64,000 nucleotides of DNA from Capsicum annuum (GCF_002878395.1 NC_061120.1:120155781-120219780), one strand, 5' to 3'; shown: positions 46,241-58,377, counted from the stretch's first letter. Notes: a model not told the origin generated them from the letters alone. Made by a program: numbers and translations.

Positions 46241-46904
46241 ACCCTATAACACATGATTCAACCATTTTTCATCCAAAATATAGTGTTTTTCTCAAGTTCC
46301 TCTCAAGAACAAGTTAGGGTTTTCAATTGGGAATTCAAATTCAATACTCCAATTCAAGAATCTCTCCGTAAATTTTTATAAATTCAAGAACTAGGGTTTG
46401 AATAGTGTTCATTCATGGATTTCTTTCATCCATGAAGCCCAAGAATCACGTCTTTAAATCATGTATTGTTAATTTTTTGTTGTGGGTTGATTATGTTAAT
46501 GAGATTATGATTGTATGATTCCCAAGTTGGAATCTTTATTTGTTTTTATGAAACTATGTAAGCATATGAGTTGAAGACTATTAACTTAGTGGTTATGATG
46601 TGTTAATTTGATGACTATGCCTATGCCCTAAGAGGTACATGTAAGGTGTTTGACAAAATGCCTAAGAGAATATAAATTGTGTATTATAGCTCAATTGTGA
46701 CCCAAGTGATAAATGCATGCTTTACCCTTATGATCAAGAATGACTTCCATGATATTGTGTGCATTATGAATTGTTGATATTGGTCATGTGTTCAAAAAGT
46801 GTCACGTTCTGTCAGTTTTATGCTATCGAGTGTTGGGGGTTACTTGTACCCGACAATCTAGCTATGTGCCTAGAACCAGTGTCAGTTGTCAAGATACTCT
46901 TATT

Positions 46905-47760
46905 CAAGCCATGATTAATAGAATTCAGTTAGTTATATGACTTAGGAAAACTCAGTAAATTCAGTATCTACCAGTCCAGTCCTACTCGGCAATCTTAGTA
47001 AATCTCAGTACACTCAGTGATCTTTGTAATCTCAGTCAGTTATCAGATCTCACTAGTATTCCGTCAGTCAGTAGATTTTAGTGAACTCAGTTCTAATCAG
47101 TTAAACAATACCATTAGTAATAGTTCAGTTCAGTTTAAATCAGTTCAATTTCTCTTCAGTTGGAAGTAGGATTCAACACTGAGTGAAACCAAGGATGATG
47201 ACTCACATGTTAGTTAGTAGAGGCTGTGATCCTTAGAAGCAATCCTTGAATTGCAGAACTATGTAGCCAAGATAGGTTGAGATGTCCCCTACGAGTTTAG
47301 GGATTATACAACTCATTTAAGTTTTCCTACTAGGAGGGGTTGACTGAAGAGCTCCCTATCAGATAGGGTTTACTCACAACTTGTCTTTACTCATGGCATG
47401 GTACTGATACCCTTCTAGCTGGGGTTACAGGTTTGACCCCACCAGTTCAATTTTGGGGCATGTCGGTCAGATGATTACCTCCTACAGTCTCAGTTTCAGA
47501 TTCAGTCTCAGTAGTAAAACTCAGTTAAGTTTTACAAATAGCAGGACTGTCAGATACAGTCGCTCTACTAAGTATGGAACTCAGCTATTTCTATCAGAAT
47601 TATGACTTTAAGATACAGTTATCTAGTTCAGTCTAGAACTCAAATAGTCCTTCAAATTCAGGACTATCAAATACAGTTACCCAGTCCAGTAAAGAACTCA
47701 GATAGTTTTTCAGTATTAGTATACTCATTTATCAGTTATCAGTAATATTGTACCAGTAAC
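46905..47760 (+). repeat. Cryptic TCAG/CAGT-rich tract in C 5' LTR
   Basis: Words TCAGT, CAGTA, TTCAG and ATCTCAGT recur at very high density with no fixed period. The matching tract in the 3' LTR is about 52620-53560; the 3' spacer (49860-50140) shows the same bias. Confidence 0.6.
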
Positions 47761-48488
47761 CTCAGATATTGGTAACCTTTAAACACTATAATTCATATCA
47801 TTAATGGACAAAGTCATTCAGTATCCCAGTATTAGTACTTAGATATCAGTAAGTTCATGTTATCAGAATTCATGAGTTAGTGTTATCACGATCTCAATTA
47901 TAGTTACGTATTCAAGTGTGTATTCTCACGTCCATGTTATTTAGTTAGTTAGTATTTTTCATGCATACAAACCGTTACATTCAACCTACCTCACTTTTAT
48001 ACCAGTACATTCAATCATACTGATGTATTTGCGGTATGGTTCTTTATACCATAGGTTCAGAAGCATGTGCTCTAGAGCATCAGTAGCATTCTATTCTCAA
48101 CAGTCAGAGTCAGCTGTGAGTCCTCATCCTTTGAGGACATGATCGTTTCTTTATTATTTCATTACTTAGTTTATTTCAGTAGTTGAAGTTAGTTGAGGAC
48201 ATGTCCCATCAACTTCGTATTCAGATAGTTTAGTTAGTTCTAGAGGCTTTTAGACTACAGCATATTCATATGGTTATTTTAGTTGTTTTGGTATTATTAT
48301 ACCATATTTTTAGTTGTGTATCAGTGTTGAACCTTATGGGCTTTTAATTCATGTTTTTGCATTTACGATATTATTATTCTTATTATTCAGTGCTCAGTTA
48401 CAGATATCAGTCATGGGTTAGCTTGTGGTCCTTCAAGATTATGAGCATCGTGTAGAGGTCCAAGTAACATATTTGGGGCGTTATAAAC

Positions 48489-48502
48489 TTGGTATCCGAC
48501 CC
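48489..48502 (+). promoter_or_regulatory. Decayed primer-binding site of element C
   Basis: TTGGTATCCGACCC, close to TTGGTATCAGAGCCC, three bases after the LTR. Confidence 0.75.
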
Positions 48503-48709
48503 TAAGGTTCAACAGTGTCCTAGGAAGTTTGAAAAGCCGCAGCTAGTAAAGTCTTATACATAGGTACGTTGTGCACCACACTTATGTGCAGGAGGCTTTG
48601 ATATGTTTTAGGAATAGTTTCCCTTTTTTTAGTATTCATATCATCCCAGTGAGCATAAGTGTCAATTTAACTCTCCGTCTAATCCCTTCATCTATTTTGT
48701 TTACAGAAT

Positions 48710-49690
48710 ATGCCTCCTAAAAGGGATAACGAAAGAGGAGCAGGGAATCAGTCAGCACCTCAGCCAGTCCAGGAAGATCCTCTGGATAAGCATGTCTCTT
48801 ATGCAGAATTCAGAACTGCATTCACTACTCTTGCAAATTCAATTACAGCTTAGGATGAACAACCAGCTGCTATTTCGACCAGCTTTGTGGCTAATTCTGC
48901 TGCAGCCAGGATTTGGGACTTCACCCGGATGAATCCTCCCTTATTCTATGGTTTAAAGTTCGAAAATAATCCACAAGAGTTCCTTGACCAGGTTTGAAAC
49001 AGATATCATGGGAGTGACTTCCAGTGAAAGTGCTGAGTTAGCCGCCTATTAGCTACAAGATGTAACCCATACGTGGTTTAAGAAGTGAAAAGTAGATAGG
49101 GGTACAGATGCAGGGCCCATAAAATGGGAGTAGTTTGGTACGACCTTCTTAGATAGATTCTTTTCCCTAGAGCAGAAAGAATCGAAAGTGTTAGAGTTCA
49201 TCAATCTCAAACAAGGTAGTATGACTGTGAAAGAATACTCTCTCAAGTTCACCAGTTAGCCAGGTATGCTCCCCATGTAGTAGTAGACAGTAGATCCAGA
49301 ATGAGAAAGTTTGTGTCTGGGGTTTTAGGTAGAGTGCTTAAGGAGTGCGAGACTGCGATGTTTATTAAAAAGATGGACATATCTAGGCTTATGGTCCATG
49401 CTCAATAGATTAAATAGAAAAAAATTAAGAATAAGGAAAGAGAGAATAAGAGAGCCAGAACAGGTAGTTTTATTTTTTCTCAGCCAGGGTCACAGGGTGG
49501 TAACCGTTCTCAGTATAGTCAGAAGTTTTCAGTCCCAGTTCCCTCTTCAGCTAGTGCCCGATCACCAAAGTTTAGAAATAACCGTAGGGATGGGGGGCTA
49601 GGTTCCAAATTCTAGAATAGTGAGAGCATTATTCACACTCATCCGCTTTGCGAAGAGTGTGGTAAGTATCTGCTTTATGGAAATTCCAAA
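48710..49690 (+). pseudogene. Element C gag, nearly complete but broken
   Basis: Starts MPPKRDNERGAGNQSAPQ (ATG 48710). Residues AEFRTAFTTLANSITA form the N-terminal helix; a stop follows at 48852. The capsid domain begins near 48920 with RMNPPLFYG and NNPQEFLDQV, is frameshifted near 48995, and continues through SAELAAYQL-type, FLDRFF-like and YSLKF(T) segments to HVVVDSRSRMRKFVSGVLG and MDISRLMVHAQ (about 49270-49405). A basic linker (ENKRARTGS) and Ser-rich part lead to HPLCEECGK (about 49641-49667), the first half of a zinc knuckle, where the frame breaks off and the 3' spacer begins. B interiors show the reverse pattern: capsid core gone, knuckle and protease kept. Confidence 0.85.
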
Positions 49691-51487
49691 CCTAGTTCCT
49701 GCAGCTCATGACTCATTTATTCATGTCATGTTTTATAGTATGTTTAACCTACATGACTCATGCTATGCTCCTAATGATCAGTTACAAATTTATACTATGT
49801 CATATATATCCATAGTTTAGGACCATCGATGAATCCTTGATATTGATGTTCTATCCCTCAGCCCTCAATTACAATATCATTCAGTAATCAATATTCAGTA
49901 AAGGACTCAAATAGTCCTACAGAACCATGTCCTTCAGTTATTAGTTATTTAGCCATAAAAATTTAGTCTTAAGTACCAGTCCAGCCCTTAGTTATCAGGA
50001 ACCAGCATTCAGTCCCAGTTACAGTCTTAGTTATGGTTATAGTCTCAATTACCATCTTAGCTATAATCTTAGTCTTAGTCCTAGTCCAGTAGATATTAAC
50101 TTAGTTCACTTTCAGGATTATTCGACCATAGCATATGGCCATCAATTATTCAGTTATTGGTACTTCAGTACCTCAGTTTACAGAATATTTCCAAATTATG
50201 TTGGACACTTGGTCTTGCATTCTTAAGGTAATATAGTTTTTCACTCATTCATGCTTAGTCACCTTACGTTACCCAGTCAGTCATCACCTTTTATATATAA
50301 TACTCTATAGTCTAAGTCCATCCTTTTAGGCTAAGTACAGATCAACCTTACAGACCCAGTAGTCACCTATCAGTCATTCAATTAATCTGATAAGTTAGTA
50401 TATTTATGCATTCGTGCTCAGCACCCACGTGAATTTTTTTAGTAGTCTCATTTGTAGTGTATAAGGCTTAGTCACTTTATCTTAGATGATGTTTCATAGG
50501 ACTTGTATCTTAATACAAGAATCCCAGCCATGTAGAGATCTCCTATTCTGATGTCCTCCTCAGATCAGGCCAAGATTCACTTTCTCCCTTCAGTTACTAG
50601 AACTCTACAGAAAGTGTCATAGGAACACTCTGGTTAAGTAGAAGTTTCCAGTATGAATTATTTAAGCATCCAGTAATTCAGTTTAGCAGCCAGAGAGACA
50701 AGTTCAGATGGTGTGGTTTCCCACCTTTCCATCTAGTCGCACTATCTAAAGTCTCATGAATATGATCATTCTAAGATGGACTAATCAGGTAGTTTCCTGT
50801 TTAGCCCAGTTCATGTATTATGTCTTAGTTTTAGATCTCAAATATTTAGATAGAAGGTACCTTGTGCATCGCCATGACTATTCTCATAACTCAGCAAAGT
50901 CAGCCCAATTTTTCAAGGGACATAGTGCCCCAAGGGGGTGATACACTATAATTCCCCAAACCTTCATGAAATAAACGTGCTTCTCTCTCTTTTGGTAATG
51001 AATCTATTTTAGGGTAAGGGATACTCATGAGTTGACCCTTCAGATCATGATATCCAGCTCATGTATCATATTCCAGACTTAGTTACATTCACGTGTTTCC
51101 TCTCATGCATATATAGTAATTAATTTTAGGCTCATTAGCATTTTTAGTTTAAGAAAATAGTTTAATAGTCTCCCTTGAATTTATCCAATTTCAAGCTTAG
51201 ATTTCTATGATAAATATGGTATGAATTACCATTGCAAATTCAGTCATGCATTCATGTGTCAGATTAGTCATGTATTCATATATTAGATATGCATATTCAG
51301 TATAAATGTTCAACTTATCAGTCATGCCAGTCATGAAATCATGCATCAGATATGTATGCTCAAAACAAATCTCAGTAAATCAGTGATGTCAGTCATGTAC
51401 TAATGTTTTAGTTGTTTATGTTCAATATGTACTTTAGCTTATCATTTCCCACATATCAGTCAGTCTCATTCGAGGATGAATGTTCCC
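49691..51487 (+). other. Element C 3' spacer, non-coding
   Basis: No frame of note. Similar to the B 3' regions: CCTAGTTCCTGCAGCTCATGA..TTTTATAGTATG near 49690-49745 matches 40430-40550. Ends TCGAGGATGAATGTTCCC before the polypurine tract. Confidence 0.6.
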
Positions 51488-51500
51488 AAGGGGGAGATAT
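51488..51500 (+). promoter_or_regulatory. Element C polypurine tract
   Basis: AAGGGGGAGATAT directly before the 3' LTR; nearly identical tracts precede B LTR 2 and 3. Confidence 0.8.
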
Positions 51501-54170
51501 TGTAAGACCCCACAAAATTTTAAGCTTAATTCAGTCCATTTATACTTGTTAAGGGGGTCCCAAACTTAGAAAATTCTAGCTAAGTTTCCAGACTTAATTT
51601 AGTTTTGGACTTCAAAAGTTACCAATCTCATTCATGACCTTAATTTCCTTTACTGGTCGGCATTCTTGCTAATTCATGATCAGGGAGGTCAATAGGTGTT
51701 CCCAGATAAGTTTTGGATTTTTTGGACCTCGTTTAGACCATATTTGGTGTCCGAAAATAGTGGACCAATGCGATCTTGGTGCGCCGCACCACCTATCACA
51801 TTGGTGAACATTGGTGCAAGTTTCTAGAGCCAAAATTACTAAGGCTTGGTGAGATCATGGTGCAATGCGTTGAGTATCGCGTTGGTACCATTAACCTATC
51901 ACGTCGCCAATCGCGTCGATGCCCAGTTTTCAGTCACTAAATGTCCACATCTTCAATGGAAAAAGTGTCACTTTCCCACCACTATATAAACCTAATAACA
52001 TGTGATTCAGCCATTTTTACCCAAAATATAGTGTTTTTGTCAAGTTTCTCCCAAGAATAAGTTAGGATTTTCAATTGGGAATTCAAATTCAAGAATCTCT
52101 CCTTAATTCTTTGTAAATTCAAGAACTAAGGTATGTATAGTGTTCATTCATGGATTCCTTTCATCCATGAAGCCCAAGAATCAACTTTTTAAATCATCTA
52201 TTGTGAATGTTTTATTGTGGGTTGATTATGTTCATGAGATGATGATTGTATGATTCCTAAGTTAGAATCTGTATTTGTTTTTATGAAACTATGTAAGCAT
52301 GTGAGTTAAATATTATGAACTTAGTGGTTATGATATGTTAATTTGATGATTATGCCTATACCCTAAGAGGTGCATGTAAGGTGTTTGACAAAATGACTAA
52401 GAGAATAGAAATTGTGTATTATGGCTCAATTGTGACCCAAGTGATAAATGCATGCTTTACCCTTATGATCAAGAATGACTTCCATGATATTATGTGTATT
52501 ATGAATTGTTGATATTGGTCATGTGTTCAAGAAGTGTCACGTCTTGTCAGTTTCATGCTATCGATTCCTAGAGATACTTATACTAGACAATCTAGCAGTG
52601 TGCCTAGAGCCAATGTCAGTTGTAAAGATACTCGCAGTAAACCCATGATCAGTATAATTTAGTCAGTTATATGATTCAGGAAAACTCAGTAAATTCAGTA
52701 TCTACCAGTCCAGTCCTACTCGGTAACCTTAGTAAATCTTAGTAGTCTCAGTGATCTTTGTAATCTTAGTCAGTTATCAGATCTCAGTAGTATTCTACCT
52801 GTCAGCAAAATTTAGTGAACTTAGTTTTAATTCGTTAAACAAAATGATTTGTAATAGTTCAATTTAAATTAGTTCAGTGTCTCTTTAGTTGGGAGTAGGA
52901 TTCAGCACTGAGTAAACCCAAGAATGAAGGATCACCTATCAGTCAGTAAAGGGTATGATTCTTAGAACCAATCCTTGCATTCCAGAACTATGTAGCCAGC
53001 ATAGGTTGAGATGTACCCTATGAGTTTAGGGATTATACACCTTATTTGAGTTTTCTTATTATGAGGGGTTGATGGAATATCTCCCTGTTAGATAGGGTTT
53101 ACTCATATCTTGTCTTTACCTGTGGCATGCTACTAACACCCTTCAGCTGGGGTTATAGGTTGGACCCTACAAGTTCAGTTTCGGGGCAATTCGGTTAGAT
53201 GATTACCTCCCACAGTCTTAGTTTTGGATTTTATCTCAGTAATAATACTCGGTTCAGTTCTACAAATATCAAAATTGTCAGATACAGTCGCTTAGGTCAG
53301 TACAGAACTTACCTAGTTCCATCAGAATTAGGACTGTCAGATACAGTTATCCAGTTTAGTCTAGAACTCAGATAGTCCTTCAGATTTAGGACTTTTAAAT
53401 ATAGTTACCAAGTCTAGTAAAGAAGTCAAATAGTTTTTCAATATTAGTATACTCATTTATCAGTTATCAGTAATATAGTACATGTAACCTTAGATATCGG
53501 TTACCTGTAAAATCTATAATTTATATCATTAATGGACTCAGTTATTCAGTATCCCAGTATTAGTACTCAGTTATCATGATCTCAGTTACAGTTACGCATT
53601 CATGCATGTATCCTCACATCCATGTTATTTAGTCATTAAATATTGTTCATGCATACGAACCATTACATTCAGCCTACCTTACTTGCATACCATTATATTT
53701 AATCGTACTGACGTATTTGTACTATGGTGTTTTATACCATAGGTTCAAAAGCACGTGCTCCAGAGAATCTATAACATACCAGTCTTCGCAATCACAGTCA
53801 GCAGTGAGTCCTCATCCTTCGAGGACATGATCATTTCTTTATTATTTCATTACTTAGTTTATTTTAGTAGTTGGAGTTAGTTGGGGACATGTCCCATCAA
53901 ATCCTTATTCAGATAGTTCAGTCAGTTCTAGATGCTTTCAGACTAAATCATGGTCAAATAGTTATTTCAGTTGTTTTGGTATTGTTATACCATATTTTTA
54001 GTTGTGTGTCAGTATTGAACCTTATGGCCTTTCAGTTTATGTTTTTGTATTTACAATACTATTATTATTACTTAGTACTCAGTTATAAATATTAGTCATG
54101 GGTTAGCTTATGGTTCTTCAGGATTATAAGCACCATGTAGCATTTTGAGTAATTGATTTAGGGCGTTACA
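51501..54170 (+). repeat. Element C 3' LTR
   Basis: 2670 bp, TGTAAGACCCC...GGGCGTTACA. Holds the U3 segment missing from the 5' copy, with GCGATC/GCGCCGCACC words (about 51770-51930), and the TATA box at 51983-51989. Confidence 0.88.
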
Positions 54171-54175
54171 CTCAT

Positions 54176-55010
54176 TGGTGTAGGTATTCCATCCATCTAG
54201 GAGTGACTAAGAGTATTGCAATCTGAGGCAAAATTTCTAGTGGGGTTGTATGAGAAAGGATATAGTGAATTTTTTTAGTATGTTGCCTTGTTGTTAACAT
54301 GTGAAGGCCGATCATTTAAGATCTGGTGGATTACTTTATAGGTTACCCATTCTCGAGTGTAAGGAAAAAATTACTATGGATTCTTTGATTGGATTGGCTC
54401 ACACTTCCCATGGATTCGATAGTGTTTGGGTCATCGTAGATCGATTGACCTAGTCTTCATATATCCTTCTAGTTCAGATATCCTTCAGTGTTGATAGGTT
54501 ATCTCGTATCTATATTTGTGAGATTACGTGACTTTATGGTATGCCAATGCCTATTATTTTAGATCGTGATTCTGTGTTCACTTCGCACTTTTGGAAGGCT
54601 TTTCAAGATTAGTTGGGCACTTGGGTTGGCTTAAGAACAATATTTTGCTCCAAGATTAATGGTCAGCCAGAGCGAATAATCCAAATTTTGTAGGATATAC
54701 TCTGTATGTGTATGATGGATGTTAGTGGCTAGTGGGATAAACATTTGGATTTAGTGGAGTTTGCTTATAATAACCACTTTCCTTCCAATATCGATATGGC
54801 TCCTTTGAGGTGTTTTATGGTAGGCATTATTGCTTTCAAGTTGGTTGGTTTGATGTTTTCGAGGTTAGACCTTGAGATATAGACTTTCTTCGTGAGTCGT
54901 TGGATAAAGTTGGTTATTTTGGATAGGCTTCATGCAGCTTAGAGTAGGCAGAAGTGCTATACGAATCATAGACATCGTGTGTTGAGATTTGGTGTTGGTG
55001 ATTTAGGTTT
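54176..55010 (+). pseudogene. Element A integrase relic
   Basis: Resumes the polyprotein after C: RYSIHLGVTK-type zinc-binding start (about 54185-54215), a broken WSGM-like segment, then KAEHLRSGGLL-like (about 54305) and the core: ITMDSLIGL, GFDSVWVIVDRLT (about 54370-54450), YGMPMPIILDRDSVFTSHFW (about 54536-54595), NGQPERIIQ and EFAYNNHFPSNI (about 54660-54790), FYGRHYCF. The core Asp of DRDS is kept and the Glu of GQ.ER is present. Stops and shifts in between. Confidence 0.85.
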
Positions 55011-55538
55011 CTTTGAGTCTTACCCATAAAAGGTTTGATAAAGTTTAGGAGAATGAGCAAGCTGTCCCTGGTATATTGGCTCATTTGAGATTCTTCGAAC
55101 TGTTGGTGATGTTATGAATCCTTGAATTTCTCCTCAAGATCAATATAAGGCCTTTAGGCTTCCTTCTTCCCTTTACCATCTAAATCATTGGCCTTCTTCA
55201 ATTGACTAGCCCTAATTTTATCAACTGTTCATAAAATTTCTTATATTTCTATGCTTCGTCGTTTCATTCCAGATGAGTGTCTTATCATTTGTTGGGAGTT
55301 GGTTTATTTAGATGAGAGGTTGTATTTTGTTAAGGCGTGACTCTCTATTTTGGCTAAAGATGTTAGACGGTTCTACTGTAGAGTTATCCCTGTGGTTAAG
55401 GTTGGCGACATCAACCTGTATATGAGGCTACTTGGGATGTTGAAACTAATATGCATTGTTCTTATCCTTAACTCTTTGTTAATTTAGGTATATATTTGCC
55501 TTGGTTTGAGGACGAACTAGATTTTTAGTAGTGGATGA
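55011..55538 (+). pseudogene. Element A polyprotein C-terminus, chromodomain-like
   Basis: Fragments read GPFEIL-like (about 55070), LPSSLYHLN, then SMLRRFIPDE (about 55245-55275), LDERLYFVKA (about 55305), ILAKDVRRFYCRVIPVVKV (about 55347-55405). This matches the stretch of chromoviral pol that ends VSMLRRY..D, E.P..ILDR..R.LR...I..VKV.W, the start of the chromodomain region. The rest is lost. The 3' end carries TTTGAGGACGAAC near 55505 before the LTR. Confidence 0.65.
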
Positions 55539-57860
55539 TGTAATGACCTAAAATTTGATAAAATATGTGAAATGTGTTTTTGTATGAAATGACTATCTTA
55601 CCCCTCCCCATATCTGCATTATAGTATTTTTTAGGTATGGGGGGTGCTTGGCATGGTTCCCAATTCATTTTGGTATCATTTATGTGATATTGTGGTTTTT
55701 GGAGGCATTGAGAGCCTTATTATGGACCTCTTTGGTTATCTTTTGATTCGTTCAATGTATGGCTGAACGGTATTGAAAACAGATCTAGAATGTCAATTTT
55801 AAGGTGGTAACATGTCTGGTATGGTTTTATGACATTTTATTCTTATTTTGACCCTCGATTTGAAAAATTGAAAATTTGGCTTTCAGGGGTCAAATTTGTA
55901 AAAAATGCCATCTTTTCAAAGATATGATATTGCTGTTGAGTTCAGAGCATTGAATTTAGTATGGTTATATAGTTTGTTTGTGTATATTGGATTCCGAATG
56001 AATCCCAAGGACTCTGCAGAAACTTGGAAGAATTTCCAAGTTTCAGCTTGTTTTTGGAGCATTTGCGATCTTACCACTTGAGTGGCGATTGCACCAGTGT
56101 ATGTAGAGAGGGTAGTGCAATCACACTAAGGGTGTTGGTGATTGCCACACCTCCTACTATTGCTAGTGTGTGCAATTGCACGCCTAGGTGTGGTATTGCA
56201 ACTTCTTATTACTTGAAAGGGGTACAAATAGATCCCTTTGGTCATGAATTAACTCATTTTTCACTCATATCTTAAGAGATAAACCCTAAAATAGTGTGAG
56301 AACATAAGTAAAGTTTATGGGTTCTTGGGAAGCTAGATTTACATCTTTTTCTTGATTCTCTTATGGATTTAAGGTAAAAATTCTCCCTTTACTTATGCCC
56401 GTGTGGGAGCCTATATATGACTTAATTATTGGATTTTGTATATTATATGCTATGTGCGATCGTGTAGGGTCTAATGTGATGATTGATAGCCTATATGCAT
56501 GAGAATAATTGTGTTTTGCTTGAAGAAAATCTTATTGGTCGGTCGTGGAAATACATATTTTTGTTAGTTGTGAACATTACATCATCATCCTCATGGCATC
56601 ACACACATAATTTCACTTATTTGTTTTATGCTTTATATATACTTATTGTTGTTGTATGTGTTCTTGTTATGGGTCTTATGTTATGTATGTTCACTCAAAA
56701 ATAGTTGAAAAAATAGAGACTCTGGCAATAATGGGAACATCAAATTTTATAGACTTTCTCCAAAAGAGGTACCAGAAAGGAGTTATGGATATTGGTATTG
56801 GATATTGGATTTTATAGAACATCTTCAAAGATTATGCCTGAGAAGAGTCATGGATATTGGTTGTATACAGGTTGATGAACCCCTCATGGGTCCTATGTTT
56901 AGAAGCTTTAGCTCTATAGGTATATATGGGGCAATATTTGGGTTGATGAACCCTTCATGGATCCTACATCAGGAGCCTTGCCTCTGTAGGTGTATATGGA
57001 GGTTGTAAAACAGCCTCGTGTATCATCATCATTCTTATTGTATTTACTTCATTATGGTTGTGATGTGATTGTACTTCTGTGTTGAATTAATGCCTATCAT
57101 ATATTTACTTCATTATGGTTGTGATGTGATTGTACTTCTGCGTTGAATTAATGCCTATCATATGGTTCTATCTTCTTATACTTGTACTCAATGATCTTAC
57201 ATGTATATTTTCCTTCCTTTTCCTTCGTGTATGTGTTATATTGTACACTTGTGGTCTTTTCTGTGTTTGTTGCAATATATCTAATACATTTGAACTGTTA
57301 GTGCAGGAGGTGTAGGCTACGTTATGGGACATATTCTGATTGTAGGTGACATGCCCTTAGTGGGTATTTGTTTTGTTTTATTTTCTACTTTGCTAGGTCT
57401 GCCTATAATACCTACTAAGTACAAGTGGACTGTACTCACTCCTATTGTAACCTTATGGTGCAGATTTAGATTCATGTGCACCCCGCATTGCTTGACTCAG
57501 GTGATTATTTGAGTTTTCAAAGTAGACAATGATCTTTAGGCATCCGACTGTCTGCTACTATCTTTCTCCATCATTAGACTATGTATTTACTAGTTTTCAT
57601 AGATTGAGTTGTATCTATTGGATTGCTTATGTATTTCTTTAGATTCGAGTTGTACTAGATGCGTTCTTATATTGTTAACAACAGATTGTCTATGTTCCTT
57701 CCGCATTATTATACTTATATAGTTTAACTTAACTCTAGAAGCCTTACCTTGGGGTTATTTCTGTCTTTTTACCCTTTGTGTATCAGTTTGGGTGATAGGC
57801 TTACTCTCAAGGTTCCTTGTGATAAGTTCCATCATGACCCTTGATTTTTAAATTGTGATA
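55539..57860 (+). repeat. Element A 3' LTR
   Basis: Starts TGTAATGACCTAAAATTTG and ends AATTGTGATA (decayed TGACA), 2322 bp. Words around GCGATTGCAC / GTGCAATCAC recur at 56068-56205; a TATA-like GTACAAATAG follows at about 56223. A tandem duplication of about 72 bp (TTTACTTCATTATGGTTGTG...) lies at about 57040-57180. Confidence 0.85.
57045..57175 (+). repeat. Tandem duplication in the A 3' LTR
   Basis: ATTTACTTCATTATGGTTGTG through GAATTAATGCCTATCATAT is repeated head to tail, near 57046 and 57102. The 5' LTR has a single copy at about 27849-27915, so it arose after insertion. Confidence 0.8.
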
Positions 57861-58105
57861 AATTCGTATTAGAGCGTCCAGTTTCAGTGATCTCAATGGT
57901 GTAGGAACAGGATATCTAATAGAGTCTCGAGGATCGGTACGTAGACGTCCGTGTCTATCTTTGAGAGGCTATATGATATATTTAGAAAAATTCCCTCATT
58001 TCGTTCCTTATCATGCGAATTTATTTCATACCTAGTCTTAAGAGTTATGTTTCACTCTTTCTACACTGATGATGTCGACTAGGTCTTGTGAGATTAGAGA
58101 AGCGA
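57861..58105 (+). mobile_element. Second A-type primer site and leader after the 3' LTR
   Basis: AATTCGTATTAGAGCGTCC is a decayed primer-binding site, and the following 240 bp match 28629-28871 (GGATATCTAATAGAGTCTC, GGTACGTAGA, TATCTTTGAGAGGCTAT, ATGTCGACTAGGTCTTGTG). A second, incomplete A interior therefore starts here. Confidence 0.75.
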
Positions 58106-58377
58106 TGTAATGACTGTTTTGGTCATTTTTCATATTATTTTCTTATCTTTGCTATTTGAGCTTCTCCACAGCTTCCTAAGTCATTTATCACTTGCTGGGA
58201 CTAACGGTTTGGTTACCAAGCAGTTCATTTGTTTTTTAGAGCTAATTCTCCATTTTGAAGTCTTCACTGGTTCCAAATGGCCACTAATCAAAAACTTCAA
58301 TGAAACAATATTGGATGCAAATATTGACTACTCCAACATATTCAAATTATAATTTTAGGAAGACCTTTGGTTTGGGT
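58106..58377 (+). mobile_element. D-family LTR fragment, cut by element H
   Basis: TGTAATGAC at 58106, then the D LTR start (CTTCTCCACAGCTTCC, GGTTTGGTTACCAAGCAGTTC, TTTTTTAGAGCTAATTC, GGTTCCAAATGG). It sits at the same leader junction as the fragment at 28872. It ends in GGTTTGGG where the H LTR begins. Confidence 0.7.

Larger units (their letters stand above)
45957..48485 (+). repeat. Element C 5' LTR
   Basis: Starts TGTAAGACCCCGCAAAAT and ends GGGGCGTTATA (decayed TTACA), 2529 bp. Compared with the 3' LTR it lacks about 200 bp of U3 near 46043. Carries reiterated GCGTCG / TCGCGT words at about 46042-46170 and a TATA box at 46234-46240. Confidence 0.88.
45952..54175 (+). mobile_element. 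Element C: gag-only LTR element inserted in the A integrase
   Basis: 8,214 bp (45957-54170) with long LTRs (45957-48485 and 51501-54170), primer-binding site, gag, 3' spacer and polypurine tract. Flanking duplication is CCCAT (45952-45956) against CTCAT (54171-54175), one mismatch. No protease, reverse transcriptase or integrase, so non-autonomous; relative of B by LTR start (TGTAAGACCC), gag and 3' spacer. Confidence 0.88.
16928..57860 (+). mobile_element. Element A: Ty3/gypsy chromovirus-like element split by insertions E, B and C
   Basis: Reassembled from five pieces on the same strand: 5' LTR (16928-17465 and 27080-28626), gag and protease (29338-30425), reverse transcriptase and RNase H (44155-45956), integrase and C-terminal part (54176-55530) and 3' LTR (55539-57860). 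The joins are supported by perfect or near-perfect 5-bp target duplications around B and C. Without them the interior is about 5 kb, a normal size. Long LTRs, an initiator tRNA-Met primer site and a chromodomain-like C-terminus suggest the chromovirus (Del/Tekay-like) branch. No target duplication of A itself is visible, because the 3' LTR runs into another internal region. Confidence 0.7.
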
